10,564 nt of DNA from positions 1 through 10,564 of the forward strand of contig UQXG01000077.1 of assembly GCA_900544945.1 (NCBI GenBank), given 5' to 3'. The position numbers and the translations under genes were made by a program. A model generated the notes under the pieces. The model had not been told where the DNA came from. It saw only the letters and a list, made by a program, of their open reading frames with translations, and searched no databases. Below are positions 1-8,488 of this stretch, in pieces (the stretch's first letter is position 1; each line of letters opens with the position of its first letter). The stretch is from an uncultured Eubacteriales bacterium. Lineage in GTDB: Bacteria > Bacillota > Clostridia > Oscillospirales > Oscillospiraceae.

Positions 1-71
1 TCTTTTTTAAAGATTTTAATTGGAGTTCAGTATGAGGTATTCTATCAGGAATGTGTGAACAGTCCGTAAAC
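1..71. other. Left-edge non-coding stretch
   Basis: This AT-rich stretch lies downstream of the yihY-family gene. I see no gene, RNA or clear promoter in it. A neighbouring gene beyond the edge may use it. Confidence 0.4.
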
Positions 72-99
72 GCCGGAAAAAGTTAACATTTTTTCCGGC
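72..99 (-). terminator. Hairpin overlapping the stop codon of the yihY-family gene
   Basis: The arms GCCGGAAAAA (72-81) and TTTTTCCGGC (90-99) pair perfectly over 10 bp around an 8-nt loop. The loop contains the TAA stop of the membrane-protein gene, so the last codons lie inside the stem. On the minus strand the base of the stem is followed only by GTTTAC, so the U-tract is weak. It may still act as the 3' end of the transcript or protect it. Termination efficiency is uncertain. Confidence 0.4.
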
Positions 100-916
100 T
101 GCTCAGCCAGTGATTCAGGGCCCCGCCGTAGAACAGGATGCTCAGACAGCAGTAAAGCCACAGCATTCCCAATGCCAGGGCATAAACGGAACCGTAAATC
201 AGGGAATATCGGTTGAAATGCTCCACATAAATGGAGAACAGATCCGAAAACACCAGCCAGCCTACGGAGGACAGAATCCCGCCGGGCAGACTGCTTCCAA
301 AGCCGTTTCGCCCATTGGGCAGCACCATATACATCAGGGTAAAAATCAGGCTCTGCAGCATCAGCAGCAGAAAAAACCGCACATCCACCAGATCCACCAG
401 GAAGATTACCACCGGGTTATCCACCATGGAAAGCCACCGGAAAACGGCGTTGCCGAACACATGGAGCACCAGGGTCAGAATCAGCACAATGCCAAACAGA
501 AAGGTATAGATCACGCTGATGCCCCGGGTGTACAGGTAGCCCCGGTTTTCCCACACGTCGTACACCGCGTTCAGTCCCCGAAGAAGTCCGTACACGCCCC
601 GGCTGGCAGACCAGAGGGCAGTCAGGGCGGACAGCCCCAGCACCGTGCCGGTGGAATGGAGCCAGGCGCTGTATACCATTCCCTCTACCGTCTCCATCAG
701 CGCCGGGGGAAGAACCTCCCCCATCATATCCACCAGAATTTCCACCTGCAAGCCCGCGAAGCGCAGCAGGCTCAGCAGCATCAGAAGCGCCGGGAAAACC
801 GCCAGAATGATAAAGTAGCCGGCGTAGGCGGCGTGGAGGGAAATCTGCTTTTCCCGAACCCACAGATAGGCCTCCACCGTTTTGCCGATCAGGCCGCCCT
901 TCGGAAGCTTTTCCAT
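83..916 (-). CDS. YihY/virulence factor BrkB family inner-membrane protein
   Basis: This is a 277-aa polytopic membrane protein of the YihY/BrkB family. The family was once called ribonuclease BN, but its biochemical role is not settled. Hydrophobic segments lie at about residues 33-53, 88-110, 133-156, 168-200, 208-230 and 238-265, giving about six helices. Family-like features are the YAGYFIILAVFP stretch in helix 1, WSASRGVYGLLRGLN at 102-116, and YGSVYALALGMLWLY near the C terminus, followed by a basic tail (SSRKKC). The start at 916 is preferred over an upstream in-frame ATG at 1006 because AAGGGGAG sits about 8 nt before it, and the upstream 30 codons run through a GC-rich hairpin (952-979). 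It lies 154 bp after fakA with no clear promoter of its own, so it may be read through from fakA. The family call is solid; function is unknown. Confidence 0.85.
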   Translation of the reverse strand: MEKLPKGGLIGKTVEAYLWVREKQISLHAAYAGYFIILAVFPALLMLLSLLRFAGLQVEILVDMMGEVLPPALMETVEGMVYSAWLHSTGTVLGLSALTALWSASRGVYGLLRGLNAVYDVWENRGYLYTRGISVIYTFLFGIVLILTLVLHVFGNAVFRWLSMVDNPVVIFLVDLVDVRFFLLLMLQSLIFTLMYMVLPNGRNGFGSSLPGGILSSVGWLVFSDLFSIYVEHFNRYSLIYGSVYALALGMLWLYCCLSILFYGGALNHWLSSRKKC

Positions 917-951
917 TCCACGTCTCCCCTTCCATGGCTGCGAATAACGGA

Positions 952-979
952 AGCCCGCCGCCGATTCCGGCGGCGGGCT
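952..979. other. GC-rich perfect hairpin in the fakA/yihY gap
   Basis: The arms AGCCCGCCGCCG (952-963) and CGGCGGCGGGCT (968-979) form a 12-bp perfect stem with loop ATTC. It lies about 36 bp upstream of the yihY-family start and about 90 bp after the fakA stop. Neither strand has a T-run after it, so it does not look like a standard intrinsic terminator. It could be a 5'-leader structure, a pause site or an RNA-stability element. Confidence 0.5.
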
Positions 980-1070
980 GTGATACTTTCGGAAACTTCG
1001 AATCAATCAGAAAGAGCTTCCTTATTATTCTACGGCGCAATCCGGCAATTATGCCGCTGCCTGACCGAAG

Positions 1071-2702
1071 TCATTCGGCGGAAATCAGGTAATAGTACAC
1101 CGGCTGACCGCCGCTGAGCAGATTCACGTCCGCGTCCGGGCAGATGTCGGCAAAAATATCCGCAGCCTTCTGGGCGTGCTTTTCCTTCACGTCCTCGCCG
1201 TAATAGATGGTGACGTATTCCTTGCCGTCGTCACGAACCTTCTCGGCCAGAGACTTCAGCAGCACCTTGATATCCCGGCTGGTGCCGAAGAGCTGACTGC
1301 CGTAAAGCGCCAGATAGTCGCCCTCGTGGATATCATAGCCGTCAAAGTCGGAGTTCCGGGCGGCATAGGTGATCTGCATGGTGTCCACATTGCCCAGAGC
1401 CTGGGTCATGGCATCGGTGTTCTCCTCCACGGCTCCCTCGGGGCTGAAGGCCAGCATAGCGGTGACGCCCTGAGGCACGGTCTTGGAGGGGATGACCACC
1501 ACATGCTTGGGGGTCAGGGCATCCACCTGCTCGGCGGCCATGATAATGTTCTTATTGTTGGGCAGAACGAAGACCGTCTCGGCGGGTACCTTGTTTACCG
1601 CCTCCAGAATGTCCTGGGTGCTGGGATTCATGGTCTGGCCGCCGGAGATGATCTGGTCAACGCCCAGATTCAGGAATACGTCCGCAAGGCCTGCGCCGGC
1701 ACAGACGGACACCACGCCCAGGGGCTTCTCGGGCTCAGCGATCTGGGGAGCCAGATCCTTCTCGTTCATGACCTTCTCGGTGTGCTGCAGGCGCATATTC
1801 TCCACCTTCACGGTGACGAAGGAGCCGTAGTGAACGGCCTCGCTCAGAGCCTTGCCGGGGTCATTGGTGTGAACATGAACCTTGATGATCTCATCGTCGT
1901 CCACCAGCACCAGGCTGTCGCCCAGCTGGCTCAGGAAGGCACGAAGCTCCTCGGGATCCTTGTCATTCTCCCGGCTGACGATGAACTCGGTGCAGTAGGT
2001 AAAGGTAATGTCCTCGGTGTTGAAGTCGGAGAAGTCCGCAGCTTCCTTCACCGCAGGCGCGTCGGCGGCAGACTGTGCCACCACGTCCTCGCCCTGAATG
2101 GAGGACAGCATGGCCTCCAGGGCAGTGAGCCAGCCCTTGCCGCCGGCATCCACAACCCCCGCCTTCTTCAGAACCGGGTTCTGGTTGACGGTGTTTGCCA
2201 GGGCAATCTTGGCCTCCTCCACGGCGGCATTCTGAACGAATTCGATGAAGTTATTCTCCTGAGAGGCCTCCTGCGCCTTGGCGGCAGCCAGTCGGGAGAC
2301 GGTGAGAATCGTGCCCTCGGCAGGCTTCATAACCGCCTTGTAGGCCGCGTCCACGCCCTCCTGAAGCGCCTGTGCCCACAGAACGCCGTCGCAGTCGGTG
2401 CATCCCTTGAGCTTCCGGGAGATGCCCCGGAACAGCAGGGACAAAATCACGCCGGAGTTGCCCCGGGCACCCCGGAGCATAGCGGAAGCGGCAATTTTCG
2501 CGGCAGTGCCCAGATCCGGGTCATCCGCCTTGCGCAGGTCTCCGGCGGCGGCGGTGATGGTCATGGACATATTCGTGCCGGTATCGCCGTCGGGCACCGG
2601 GAACACATTCAGCTCGTTCAGGGCCTGCTTGTGGTTTTCAATGGCGGCTGCCGCGCTGATAATCATTCTGCGCAGATCCGCGCCGTTGATTGTTTGTTTC
2701 AA
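1071..2702 (-). CDS. fakA: Fatty acid kinase catalytic subunit FakA (DhaL/DAK2 plus DegV-like; YloV)
   Basis: This 543-aa protein is of YloV/FakA type. In the known family, FakA phosphorylates a fatty acid presented by a FakB (DegV) partner, feeding exogenous fatty acids into phospholipid synthesis. The N-terminal DhaL kinase domain (about 1-200) carries FPVPDGDTGTNMSMT (34-48), whose D38 and D40 are the expected metal/ATP ligands, and GARGNSGVILS (78-88). The middle domain has TYCTEF (C238) and KVHVHT (H277, H279), a Cys-His-His set expected to bind a metal. The C-terminal part (about 325-543) is the DegV-like region with PNNKNIIMAAEQV. The start is TTG: GGAGGG lies 8 nt upstream, and reading from here gives the standard N terminus. 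It is 19 bp after asp23, surely one operon, the usual yloU-yloV pairing. No fakB is visible in the window. Confidence 0.93.
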   Translation of the reverse strand: MKQTINGADLRRMIISAAAAIENHKQALNELNVFPVPDGDTGTNMSMTITAAAGDLRKADDPDLGTAAKIAASAMLRGARGNSGVILSLLFRGISRKLKGCTDCDGVLWAQALQEGVDAAYKAVMKPAEGTILTVSRLAAAKAQEASQENNFIEFVQNAAVEEAKIALANTVNQNPVLKKAGVVDAGGKGWLTALEAMLSSIQGEDVVAQSAADAPAVKEAADFSDFNTEDITFTYCTEFIVSRENDKDPEELRAFLSQLGDSLVLVDDDEIIKVHVHTNDPGKALSEAVHYGSFVTVKVENMRLQHTEKVMNEKDLAPQIAEPEKPLGVVSVCAGAGLADVFLNLGVDQIISGGQTMNPSTQDILEAVNKVPAETVFVLPNNKNIIMAAEQVDALTPKHVVVIPSKTVPQGVTAMLAFSPEGAVEENTDAMTQALGNVDTMQITYAARNSDFDGYDIHEGDYLALYGSQLFGTSRDIKVLLKSLAEKVRDDGKEYVTIYYGEDVKEKHAQKAADIFADICPDADVNLLSGGQPVYYYLISAE

Positions 2703-2721
2703 GATTCTTTCCCTCCGATTC

Positions 2722-3072
2722 TTAGCCGATCATCATGGAGTCCACATAGACGTTGACTTCCCGAACCTGGGTGCCGGTGCACTCGGTGACCTGATGGCGC
2801 ACTTCCTCGATGATGGATGCGCCGACGGCATTCATATTCACGTTGTCCACAATGATGTGCAGGTCGATGGAAATGGAGCCATCCTCGTTGAAGGTGACCT
2901 TCACGCCCTTGCCCACAGACTCAATGCGCAGCAGATGATAAGCGCTGTCGGTCAGACTCCGGGCCGCCATGCCCTTGACGCCGAAGCAGTTGGTAGCGGC
3001 GGTTCCTACGATATCGGTGTAGACATTGGTGCTCACATTGACGCTGCCGTTTTCATTTTCGTGACGTACCAT
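2722..3072 (-). CDS. Asp23/Gls24 family envelope-stress protein (YloU-like)
   Basis: This 116-aa protein is of the Asp23/Gls24 (YloU) type. It has no signal peptide or membrane helix, as expected for a cytoplasmic family that in staphylococci coats the inner membrane face and is linked to cell-wall stress. The recognisable core is VSTNVYTDIVGTAATNCFGVKGMA (residues about 13-36), then a beta-rich half with SISIDLHIIVDNVNMNAVGASIIEEVRHQV and a final REVNVYVD strand. The ATG is preceded by GGAGG with a 7-8 nt spacer. It sits directly upstream of fakA (19-bp gap), the conserved Firmicute arrangement. Its own leader runs straight into the long inverted-repeat element 3104-3326, so it is transcribed either through that element from gpmI or from a promoter near or within it. 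I find no convincing sigma-A promoter in the remaining 31 bp. Confidence 0.9.
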   Translation of the reverse strand: MVRHENENGSVNVSTNVYTDIVGTAATNCFGVKGMAARSLTDSAYHLLRIESVGKGVKVTFNEDGSISIDLHIIVDNVNMNAVGASIIEEVRHQVTECTGTQVREVNVYVDSMMIG

Positions 3073-3103
3073 ATTACAACCTCCAATATTTTCGTAATGT
3101 ATC

Positions 3104-3326
3104 AGGGAAGCTCTGATTCAATCGGCAAGAGCCGACAGCGAGAGATTTTTCTTTAGCCGAAGGCTTCAAAAGCGGAGGAATACTTTGTGTACCCGCAAGG
3201 GGTATGCCGCATCCGTAAGCCAGCTTACGCCGGCTACGGCTGCGCTATATTTCCCGCTTTTGAAGCCGCACGGATAGAGGAAAAGATCCGCTGCTCGGCC
3301 GATGGCGATTTATTCAGAGTTTCCCT
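3104..3326. repeat. 223-bp imperfect inverted-repeat element (MITE-like or large structured palindrome)
   Basis: This fills nearly all of the gpmI-asp23 gap. The outer ends pair as AGGGAA-n-CTCTGA (3104-3116) with its complement ending at 3326. The arms stay alignable for about 70 bp with scattered mismatches. The inner ends are a perfect 14-bp pair, GGCTTCAAAAGCGG (3162-3175) with CCGCTTTTGAAGCC (3254-3267). The centre holds further dyads: TACCC/GGGTA (3190-3204), CGTAAGC/GCTTACG (3214-3229) and GCCG/CGGC (3229-3240). It begins 6 bp after the gpmI stop region. A short open frame on the plus strand runs through it but has no ribosome site and reads across the repeat arms, so I do not call it a gene. 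I see no transposase and no clear target-site duplication; a flanking TA on each side is possible. MITE origin is inference. Confidence 0.75.
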
Positions 3327-3332
3327 AAAAAA

Positions 3333-4895
<1,563 letters not shown>

Positions 4896-4953
4896 GATTT
4901 TTGACCTCCAAAAGCGAGTTTTCGCATAATTTTGCATCTTATCCAGTCCCCTT

Positions 4954-4982
4954 ATTTTACATCATTTTCACAGAAGTTACAA
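4954..4982 (-). promoter_or_regulatory. Sigma-A-type promoter for gpmI
   Basis: On the minus strand, TTGTAA (4977-4982) and TAAAAT (4954-4959) are separated by exactly 17 nt, in an AT-rich gap just downstream of the terminator of the preceding gene. The predicted start near 4947 gives a leader of about 50 nt before gpmI. Confidence 0.65.
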
Positions 4983-5010
4983 CTACTTTTTTATTTTTTC
5001 CGTTCCAACC

Positions 5011-5054
5011 AAAAAAACCTCCGGGAAATCCCCAAAATGGGTGATTTTCCCGGA
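5011..5054 (-). terminator. Rho-independent terminator after the LRR surface-protein gene
   Basis: On the minus strand a stem built on CCGGGAAA/TTTCCCGG (5046-5053 with 5021-5028) is extended inward by two more paired stretches (GA/TC and GGG/CCC, with one bulged base). It closes on a 5-nt loop and is followed after AGG by seven Ts (5011-5017). It lies 26 bp past the stop codon of the LRR gene, so it ends the recG-LRR transcript and insulates gpmI. Confidence 0.85.
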
Positions 5055-5079
5055 AGTTGTTAAGCATTTTTTAAGACGC

Positions 5080-6093
5080 TCAAAATTGATTTCTCCGGCC
5101 TATGCCCCGGACGATCATGGCGCCAGCCAGCAGCATGGTCAGAACCCCCGCCACCATGGCGATGCCGATCCAGCCCTTGCTTTCTTTCTTTTTCTCTTCC
5201 GCATCCGGTTCGGTGGTTTCCGTAGTGGCTGCCTCAGTGGTTTCCTCCGTAGTCTCCACGGTGGTTTCGGCGGTGGTTTCCACGGTGGTCGGCACAGTAG
5301 TAGGCTCCGTCGTTGCCTCCGTAGCCGCCGTGGTTTCCGGGGCGGTTTCCGACTGCGCCATGGCCATCAGCGCCTCGTGCATGGCAGAGGTGGGATCCAG
5401 GGCCGCCACCGCCTCGGAGACGGTCTCCTGGGTGGTCTCCTTGGCAGCCTGGGTCTCGTCGGTCTTTTCGCTGTCTTCCGTGCTGTCGGTAGAGCCGCTG
5501 GAAGTGGGCAGGTTGTTGGGATCGAAGGTTCCCATGGTAATGCCCAGATTGCCGCCGTAGCTGCTGATGAGGGTGGAGGTATACTCACTGGGCCAGGGGT
5601 TGTTGGTGGGATAGAATACCGATACATAGCCGCCTGTCCACAGGCAGCTGTCGTTGAACCGGGGCATCCCGCCTTCGCAGTAGACGTATTTCAGATTCTC
5701 GCAGCCCCGGAAGCTCTGGGCGCCGAAGGTACGGAAGGTGCTGGGCAGATGGAGATAGGTAAGTCCCGTGCAGTTATAGAAGGCCTTGGCACCGATTTCC
5801 ACCAGGCTGTCGCCGAAATCCACGGTTTTCAGCCGGTCGCAGCCGTAAAAGGCCTGATCGCCCAGCTTGGTCACGCCGCCGGTGAGCACCACATGGTCAA
5901 TTTTCGTCTTGTAGGACTCCCAGGCGCTGCCGTCCTCCACCTCTCCGCTGCCGGAAATGGTCAGGGTGTAGTTGTCCAGGGACCAGGTCATCCCCTCGCC
6001 GCAGGTGCCATTGGCAGTGACCGCTCCGGCCGCCGGTGCCAGCACAGTAAGCAGCAGCGCGGCAAGCACAGCGGTTATCATCCATTTTTTCAT
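5080..6093 (-). CDS. BspA-type leucine-rich-repeat surface protein with Thr/Glu-rich stalk and C-terminal anchor
   Basis: This 337-aa secreted, membrane-anchored protein is of unknown role. A signal peptide covers about 1-24 (KK, hydrophobic core, cleavage near AGA-VTA). A small domain with WSLDNYTLTISGSGEV (37-52) is the usual cap of BspA-like proteins. About three LRR_5 repeats follow (roughly 67-140), seen as GDQAFYGCDRLKTVDF, GAKAFYNCTGLTYLHL and GAQSFRGCENLKYVYC. Next come a Ser/Thr/Glu linker (about 195-250), a strongly repetitive Thr/Glu stalk (250-298), one transmembrane helix (about 308-328) and a short basic tail (GIGRRNQF) giving an N-out orientation. There is no LPXTG motif. The start has AAAGGA 9 nt upstream. 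It begins 34 bp after recG with no promoter between them, so it is probably co-transcribed. BspA-like LRRs elsewhere bind host or microbial surfaces; that role here is only a guess. Confidence 0.82.
   Translation of the reverse strand: MKKWMITAVLAALLLTVLAPAAGAVTANGTCGEGMTWSLDNYTLTISGSGEVEDGSAWESYKTKIDHVVLTGGVTKLGDQAFYGCDRLKTVDFGDSLVEIGAKAFYNCTGLTYLHLPSTFRTFGAQSFRGCENLKYVYCEGGMPRFNDSCLWTGGYVSVFYPTNNPWPSEYTSTLISSYGGNLGITMGTFDPNNLPTSSGSTDSTEDSEKTDETQAAKETTQETVSEAVAALDPTSAMHEALMAMAQSETAPETTAATEATTEPTTVPTTVETTAETTVETTEETTEAATTETTEPDAEEKKKESKGWIGIAMVAGVLTMLLAGAMIVRGIGRRNQF
5203..5346. repeat. Degenerate short tandem repeat encoding the Thr/Glu stalk
   Basis: On the plus strand GTGGTTTCC and close variants (TCCGTAGTC, GCGGTGGTTTCC) recur in register with codons, encoding repeated ETT/TVE/TTE units of the surface protein. 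Units are 9-12 nt and degenerate, so the array looks old, but length change by slippage or recombination between units is possible. Confidence 0.7.
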
Positions 6094-6127
6094 ATATCGA
6101 TATCCTTTCTTCCATTAAAGAGTGAAT

Positions 6128-8176
6128 TCAATTCATGGTTCCCTCTGCCCGGGCGAACAGCTCTCCGATCCGCTCCCGCAGGGCCCGGGCTTCCGGGGTG
6201 TCCTCGGTGCCGTGGACGTCAATCCATTGGGCAGAGGCGGTCTGAGCCTGCTTCAGCGTCGCCAGGTCGCAGCTCAGGTCTCCCACCCGGAAGGCCGGCA
6301 GGCCGGACTGCCGGGAGCCGAAGAAGTCTCCGGGGCCCCGGAGCTTTAAGTCCTCCTCGGCAATGCGGAAGCCGTCGTTGGTTTTGCACAGAGCCTTCAG
6401 CCGCTGAAGGGTTTCCGGATTCCGGTTGTGGGAGGTGAGAATGCAGTAGCTTTTGGCCTTGCCCCGACCTACCCGGCCTCGCAGCTGGTGAAGCTGGCTC
6501 AAGCCGAACCGGTCGGCATCCTCAATGACCATGAGCGTAGCGTTGGGCACGTCCACACCTACCTCGATGACGGTGGTGGCTACCATCACATCCGCTTCGC
6601 CCCGGGCGAAGGCCGCCATGGCGGCTTCCTTCTCCGCCCCCTTCATCTGACCGTGAAGCAGCGCAATCCGCAGATCGGGAAACACGGTTTGCTGTAGGGT
6701 TTCCGCCCAGGCGGAAGCCGCCTTCACCCCCAGCTCCTGGTTTTCCTCCACCGCCGGGCAGACCACAAAGCACTGATGCCCCTCGGCAACCTGCTTGCGG
6801 ATAAAGGCGTTGATCCTGGCCCGGTAGCTCTCCCCCACCAGGAAGGTTTCCACCGTCTGCCGCCCCGGGGGCAGCTCATCCAAAATGGATACGTCCAGAT
6901 CGCCGTACATCAGAAGTGCCAGGGTTCTGGGAATGGGGGTTGCGGACATGACCAGCAGATGGGGATCCTCCCCTTTTTCCGACAGCTTTGACCGCTGGGC
7001 CACGCCGAACCGGTGCTGCTCGTCGGCAATCACCAATCCCAGGCGCAAGAATCGGGTGGCATCCGTCAGGAGGGCGTGGGTGCCCACCACCACCTGGGTT
7101 TCTCCGGAAGCCAGCCGCTCCCGGGCTTCCCGCTTCTGCCTGACCGTCATGGAGCCGGTGAGCAAATCCACGGTAATTCCCAACGGGGCAAACAGCTTGC
7201 TCAGGCTGGCATAGTGCTGCTCGGCCAGAATTTCCGTAGGCGCCATCAGGGCCGTCTGCGCCCCGTTGCCCGCGGCGCAGTAGGCGGCAGCCGCCGCCAC
7301 CATGGTTTTTCCGCTGCCCACATCTCCCTGCACCAGACGGTTCATGGGCTTACCGGAACGGAAATCCGACAAAATCTCTTCCACCGCCCGGCTCTGGGCT
7401 CCGGTTAGGGCAAAGGGAAGGCTTCCGTAAAAGGGCTTCATATTAAAATTGTGATAGGGCGTGCATTTCTTCTCCGCCCGGGAAGAGCGCATCAGGGAAA
7501 GTCCCGCGGAGAAAACGAAGAATTCCTCGAAAATCAGCCGTTTCTTCGCCTGAACCGCCTGCTCCATGTCCCGGGGCTGGTGGATGGCGTGGTAGGCCTC
7601 CTCCGCCGGGAGAATTCCGTATCCCGCCCGGACGGCCTCCGGCAGAATTTCCGCCGGGGGATCGCAGACCGCCAGTGCCTGCAAAACCGCCTTTCCCACC
7701 GCGGCGTTGGTCAGCCCCGCGGTCAGGGGGTAAATGGGCAGCACCCGGCGGGTGGTAAGCCCCGGACTGTCCGGATTCTCGAAAACCGGGTTGGTCATAT
7801 TGTAGCCCACAAAATCCCCGGATACCGCGCCGTAAAAAATATATTCTCTGCCGTATTCCAGCTGCCCGGCGGCAAAGCGGTTGTTGAAGAAGGTCACATT
7901 CAGCCGTCCGGTGGTATCCGCCAGCTGAACCTTGGTCATATCCAGTCCCTTGCGGATATGGGCGGTGCGGGGATTGTTCATGACCGTAGCACGAAAACAG
8001 GCGGGAACGTCCGGAGACAGCTCCGAGATCGTGACAAGCTTCGTCCGATCCTCGTAGCCCCTGGGAAAATGGCAGATCAGATCCCCCAGGGTAAAAATAT
8101 TCAGATTGGCAAAGAGCTTGGCTTTTGCCTCCCCCACCCCCTTGAGGATGGTCACGGGATCGCCCAGACGCGCCAT
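6128..8176 (-). CDS. recG: ATP-dependent DNA helicase RecG
   Basis: RecG is a superfamily 2 double-strand DNA translocase that remodels stalled forks and branches Holliday junctions and R-loops. The protein is 682 aa, the usual length. It has an N-terminal LKGVGEAKAKLFANLNIFTLGDLICHFPRGYEDR segment (11-43) leading into the OB-fold wedge domain (about 55-135). The helicase core has Walker A GDVGSGKT (284-291), APTEILAEQH (312-321), GTHALL (365-370), motif II DEQHRFGVAQR (385-395) and motif III MSATPIPRTLALLMYGDLDVS (from 410). The C-terminal half has TTVIEVGVDVPNATLMVIEDADRFGLSQLHQLRGRVGR and LKLRGPGDFFGSRQSGLP, diagnostic for RecG. The start at 8176 is chosen because a G-rich AAGGCGG precedes it and a canonical promoter lies just upstream; longer in-frame starts would fall upstream of that promoter. 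The LRR gene follows 34 bp downstream. Confidence 0.97.
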   Translation of the reverse strand: MARLGDPVTILKGVGEAKAKLFANLNIFTLGDLICHFPRGYEDRTKLVTISELSPDVPACFRATVMNNPRTAHIRKGLDMTKVQLADTTGRLNVTFFNNRFAAGQLEYGREYIFYGAVSGDFVGYNMTNPVFENPDSPGLTTRRVLPIYPLTAGLTNAAVGKAVLQALAVCDPPAEILPEAVRAGYGILPAEEAYHAIHQPRDMEQAVQAKKRLIFEEFFVFSAGLSLMRSSRAEKKCTPYHNFNMKPFYGSLPFALTGAQSRAVEEILSDFRSGKPMNRLVQGDVGSGKTMVAAAAAYCAAGNGAQTALMAPTEILAEQHYASLSKLFAPLGITVDLLTGSMTVRQKREARERLASGETQVVVGTHALLTDATRFLRLGLVIADEQHRFGVAQRSKLSEKGEDPHLLVMSATPIPRTLALLMYGDLDVSILDELPPGRQTVETFLVGESYRARINAFIRKQVAEGHQCFVVCPAVEENQELGVKAASAWAETLQQTVFPDLRIALLHGQMKGAEKEAAMAAFARGEADVMVATTVIEVGVDVPNATLMVIEDADRFGLSQLHQLRGRVGRGKAKSYCILTSHNRNPETLQRLKALCKTNDGFRIAEEDLKLRGPGDFFGSRQSGLPAFRVGDLSCDLATLKQAQTASAQWIDVHGTEDTPEARALRERIGELFARAEGTMN

Positions 8177-8207
8177 GGATTCACCGCCTTGCATGGTTTT
8201 CCCGCTT

Positions 8208-8236
8208 ATTATACTGCCTTTCCCAGCAGAAAGCAA
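8208..8236 (-). promoter_or_regulatory. Sigma-A-type promoter for recG
   Basis: On the minus strand TTGCTT (8231-8236) and a consensus TATAAT (8208-8213) are separated by exactly 17 nt. The predicted start near 8201 leaves a leader of about 25 nt. This fixes the recG start at 8176 and argues against longer reading of the frame. Confidence 0.8.
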
Positions 8237-8302
8237 CGAAATTCTTCCGGCTTCTTTCGACAGGCCATTGGCTCCCCCAACGGGTTCCTGTGAAGGTTTA
8301 TT

Positions 8303-8359
8303 CTTTGCCCTCATCCGTCGCGGCTGCGCCGTGCCGCCTTCCCCCAAGGGAAGGCAAAG
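8303..8359. repeat. 57-bp palindromic intergenic element with TTTGCC/GGCAAA ends
   Basis: The ends CTTTGCC (8303-8309) and GGCAAAG (8353-8359) are perfect inverted repeats. Inside is a second hairpin, CCTTCCC (8337-8343) with GGGAAGG (8348-8354) and loop CCAA, preceded by a GC-rich CGCGGCTGCGCCG stretch. It sits between the rpsT terminator and the recG promoter. From general familiarity, similar CCTTCCCCCAAGGG-type palindromes are common between genes in Oscillospiraceae genomes; only one copy is in this window, so the repeat status is inference. Confidence 0.6.
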
Positions 8360-8367
8360 GATATGCA

Positions 8368-8386
8368 GACGTACATCGGGTACGTC
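8368..8386. other. Short perfect hairpin beside the palindromic element
   Basis: GACGTAC (8368-8374) and GTACGTC (8380-8386) pair over 7 bp around ATCGG. No T-run follows on either strand, so I do not call it a terminator. It may be part of the same intergenic element or a protein-binding dyad. Confidence 0.4.
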
Positions 8387-8441
8387 AGAAAAAAAGGCGC
8401 GGCATTGGGAAAAAAAGCCCGCTGCCCATATGATATAAATG

Positions 8442-8473
8442 AAAAAACTCCCTCCAAATAAGGAAGGAGGGAG
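8442..8473 (-). terminator. Rho-independent terminator of rpsT
   Basis: On the minus strand CTCCCTCC (8466-8473) pairs perfectly with GGAGGGAG (8448-8455) around a 10-nt loop. It is followed at once by six Ts (8442-8447). It lies 15 bp past the rpsT stop, making rpsT a single-gene transcript. Confidence 0.9.
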
Positions 8474-8488
8474 ATATTTTCAGAGAAA

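Noticed and set aside
83..1006. Longer start (1006) for the yihY-family protein
   Set aside because: It would translate the GC-rich hairpin into an unconserved Pro/Ser-rich tail. The ATG at 916 has a good ribosome site and gives a normal N terminus.
1176..2756. Long open frame (526 codons) antisense to fakA
   Set aside because: It is the GC-rich codon-bias shadow of fakA: composition is rich in Gly, Leu, Val and His with no domain, and the sense frame carries complete FakA motifs. It has no convincing ribosome site.
5041..6438. Long plus-strand open frame across the LRR gene and the recG 3' end
   Set aside because: It spans two real minus-strand genes and the terminator between genes. The Gly/Arg/His-rich translation mirrors the Thr/Glu repeat codons.
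8256..8262. TTCGACA, a match to the Spo0A box core (TGTCGAA on the minus strand), upstream of the recG promoter
   Set aside because: A single 7-bp match is expected about once in 10 kb by chance on two strands, and there is no second box or sporulation link for recG.
6128..8347. Longer start (8347) for RecG
   Set aside because: The extension would cross the consensus recG promoter and the palindromic element, and the added residues do not resemble RecG.
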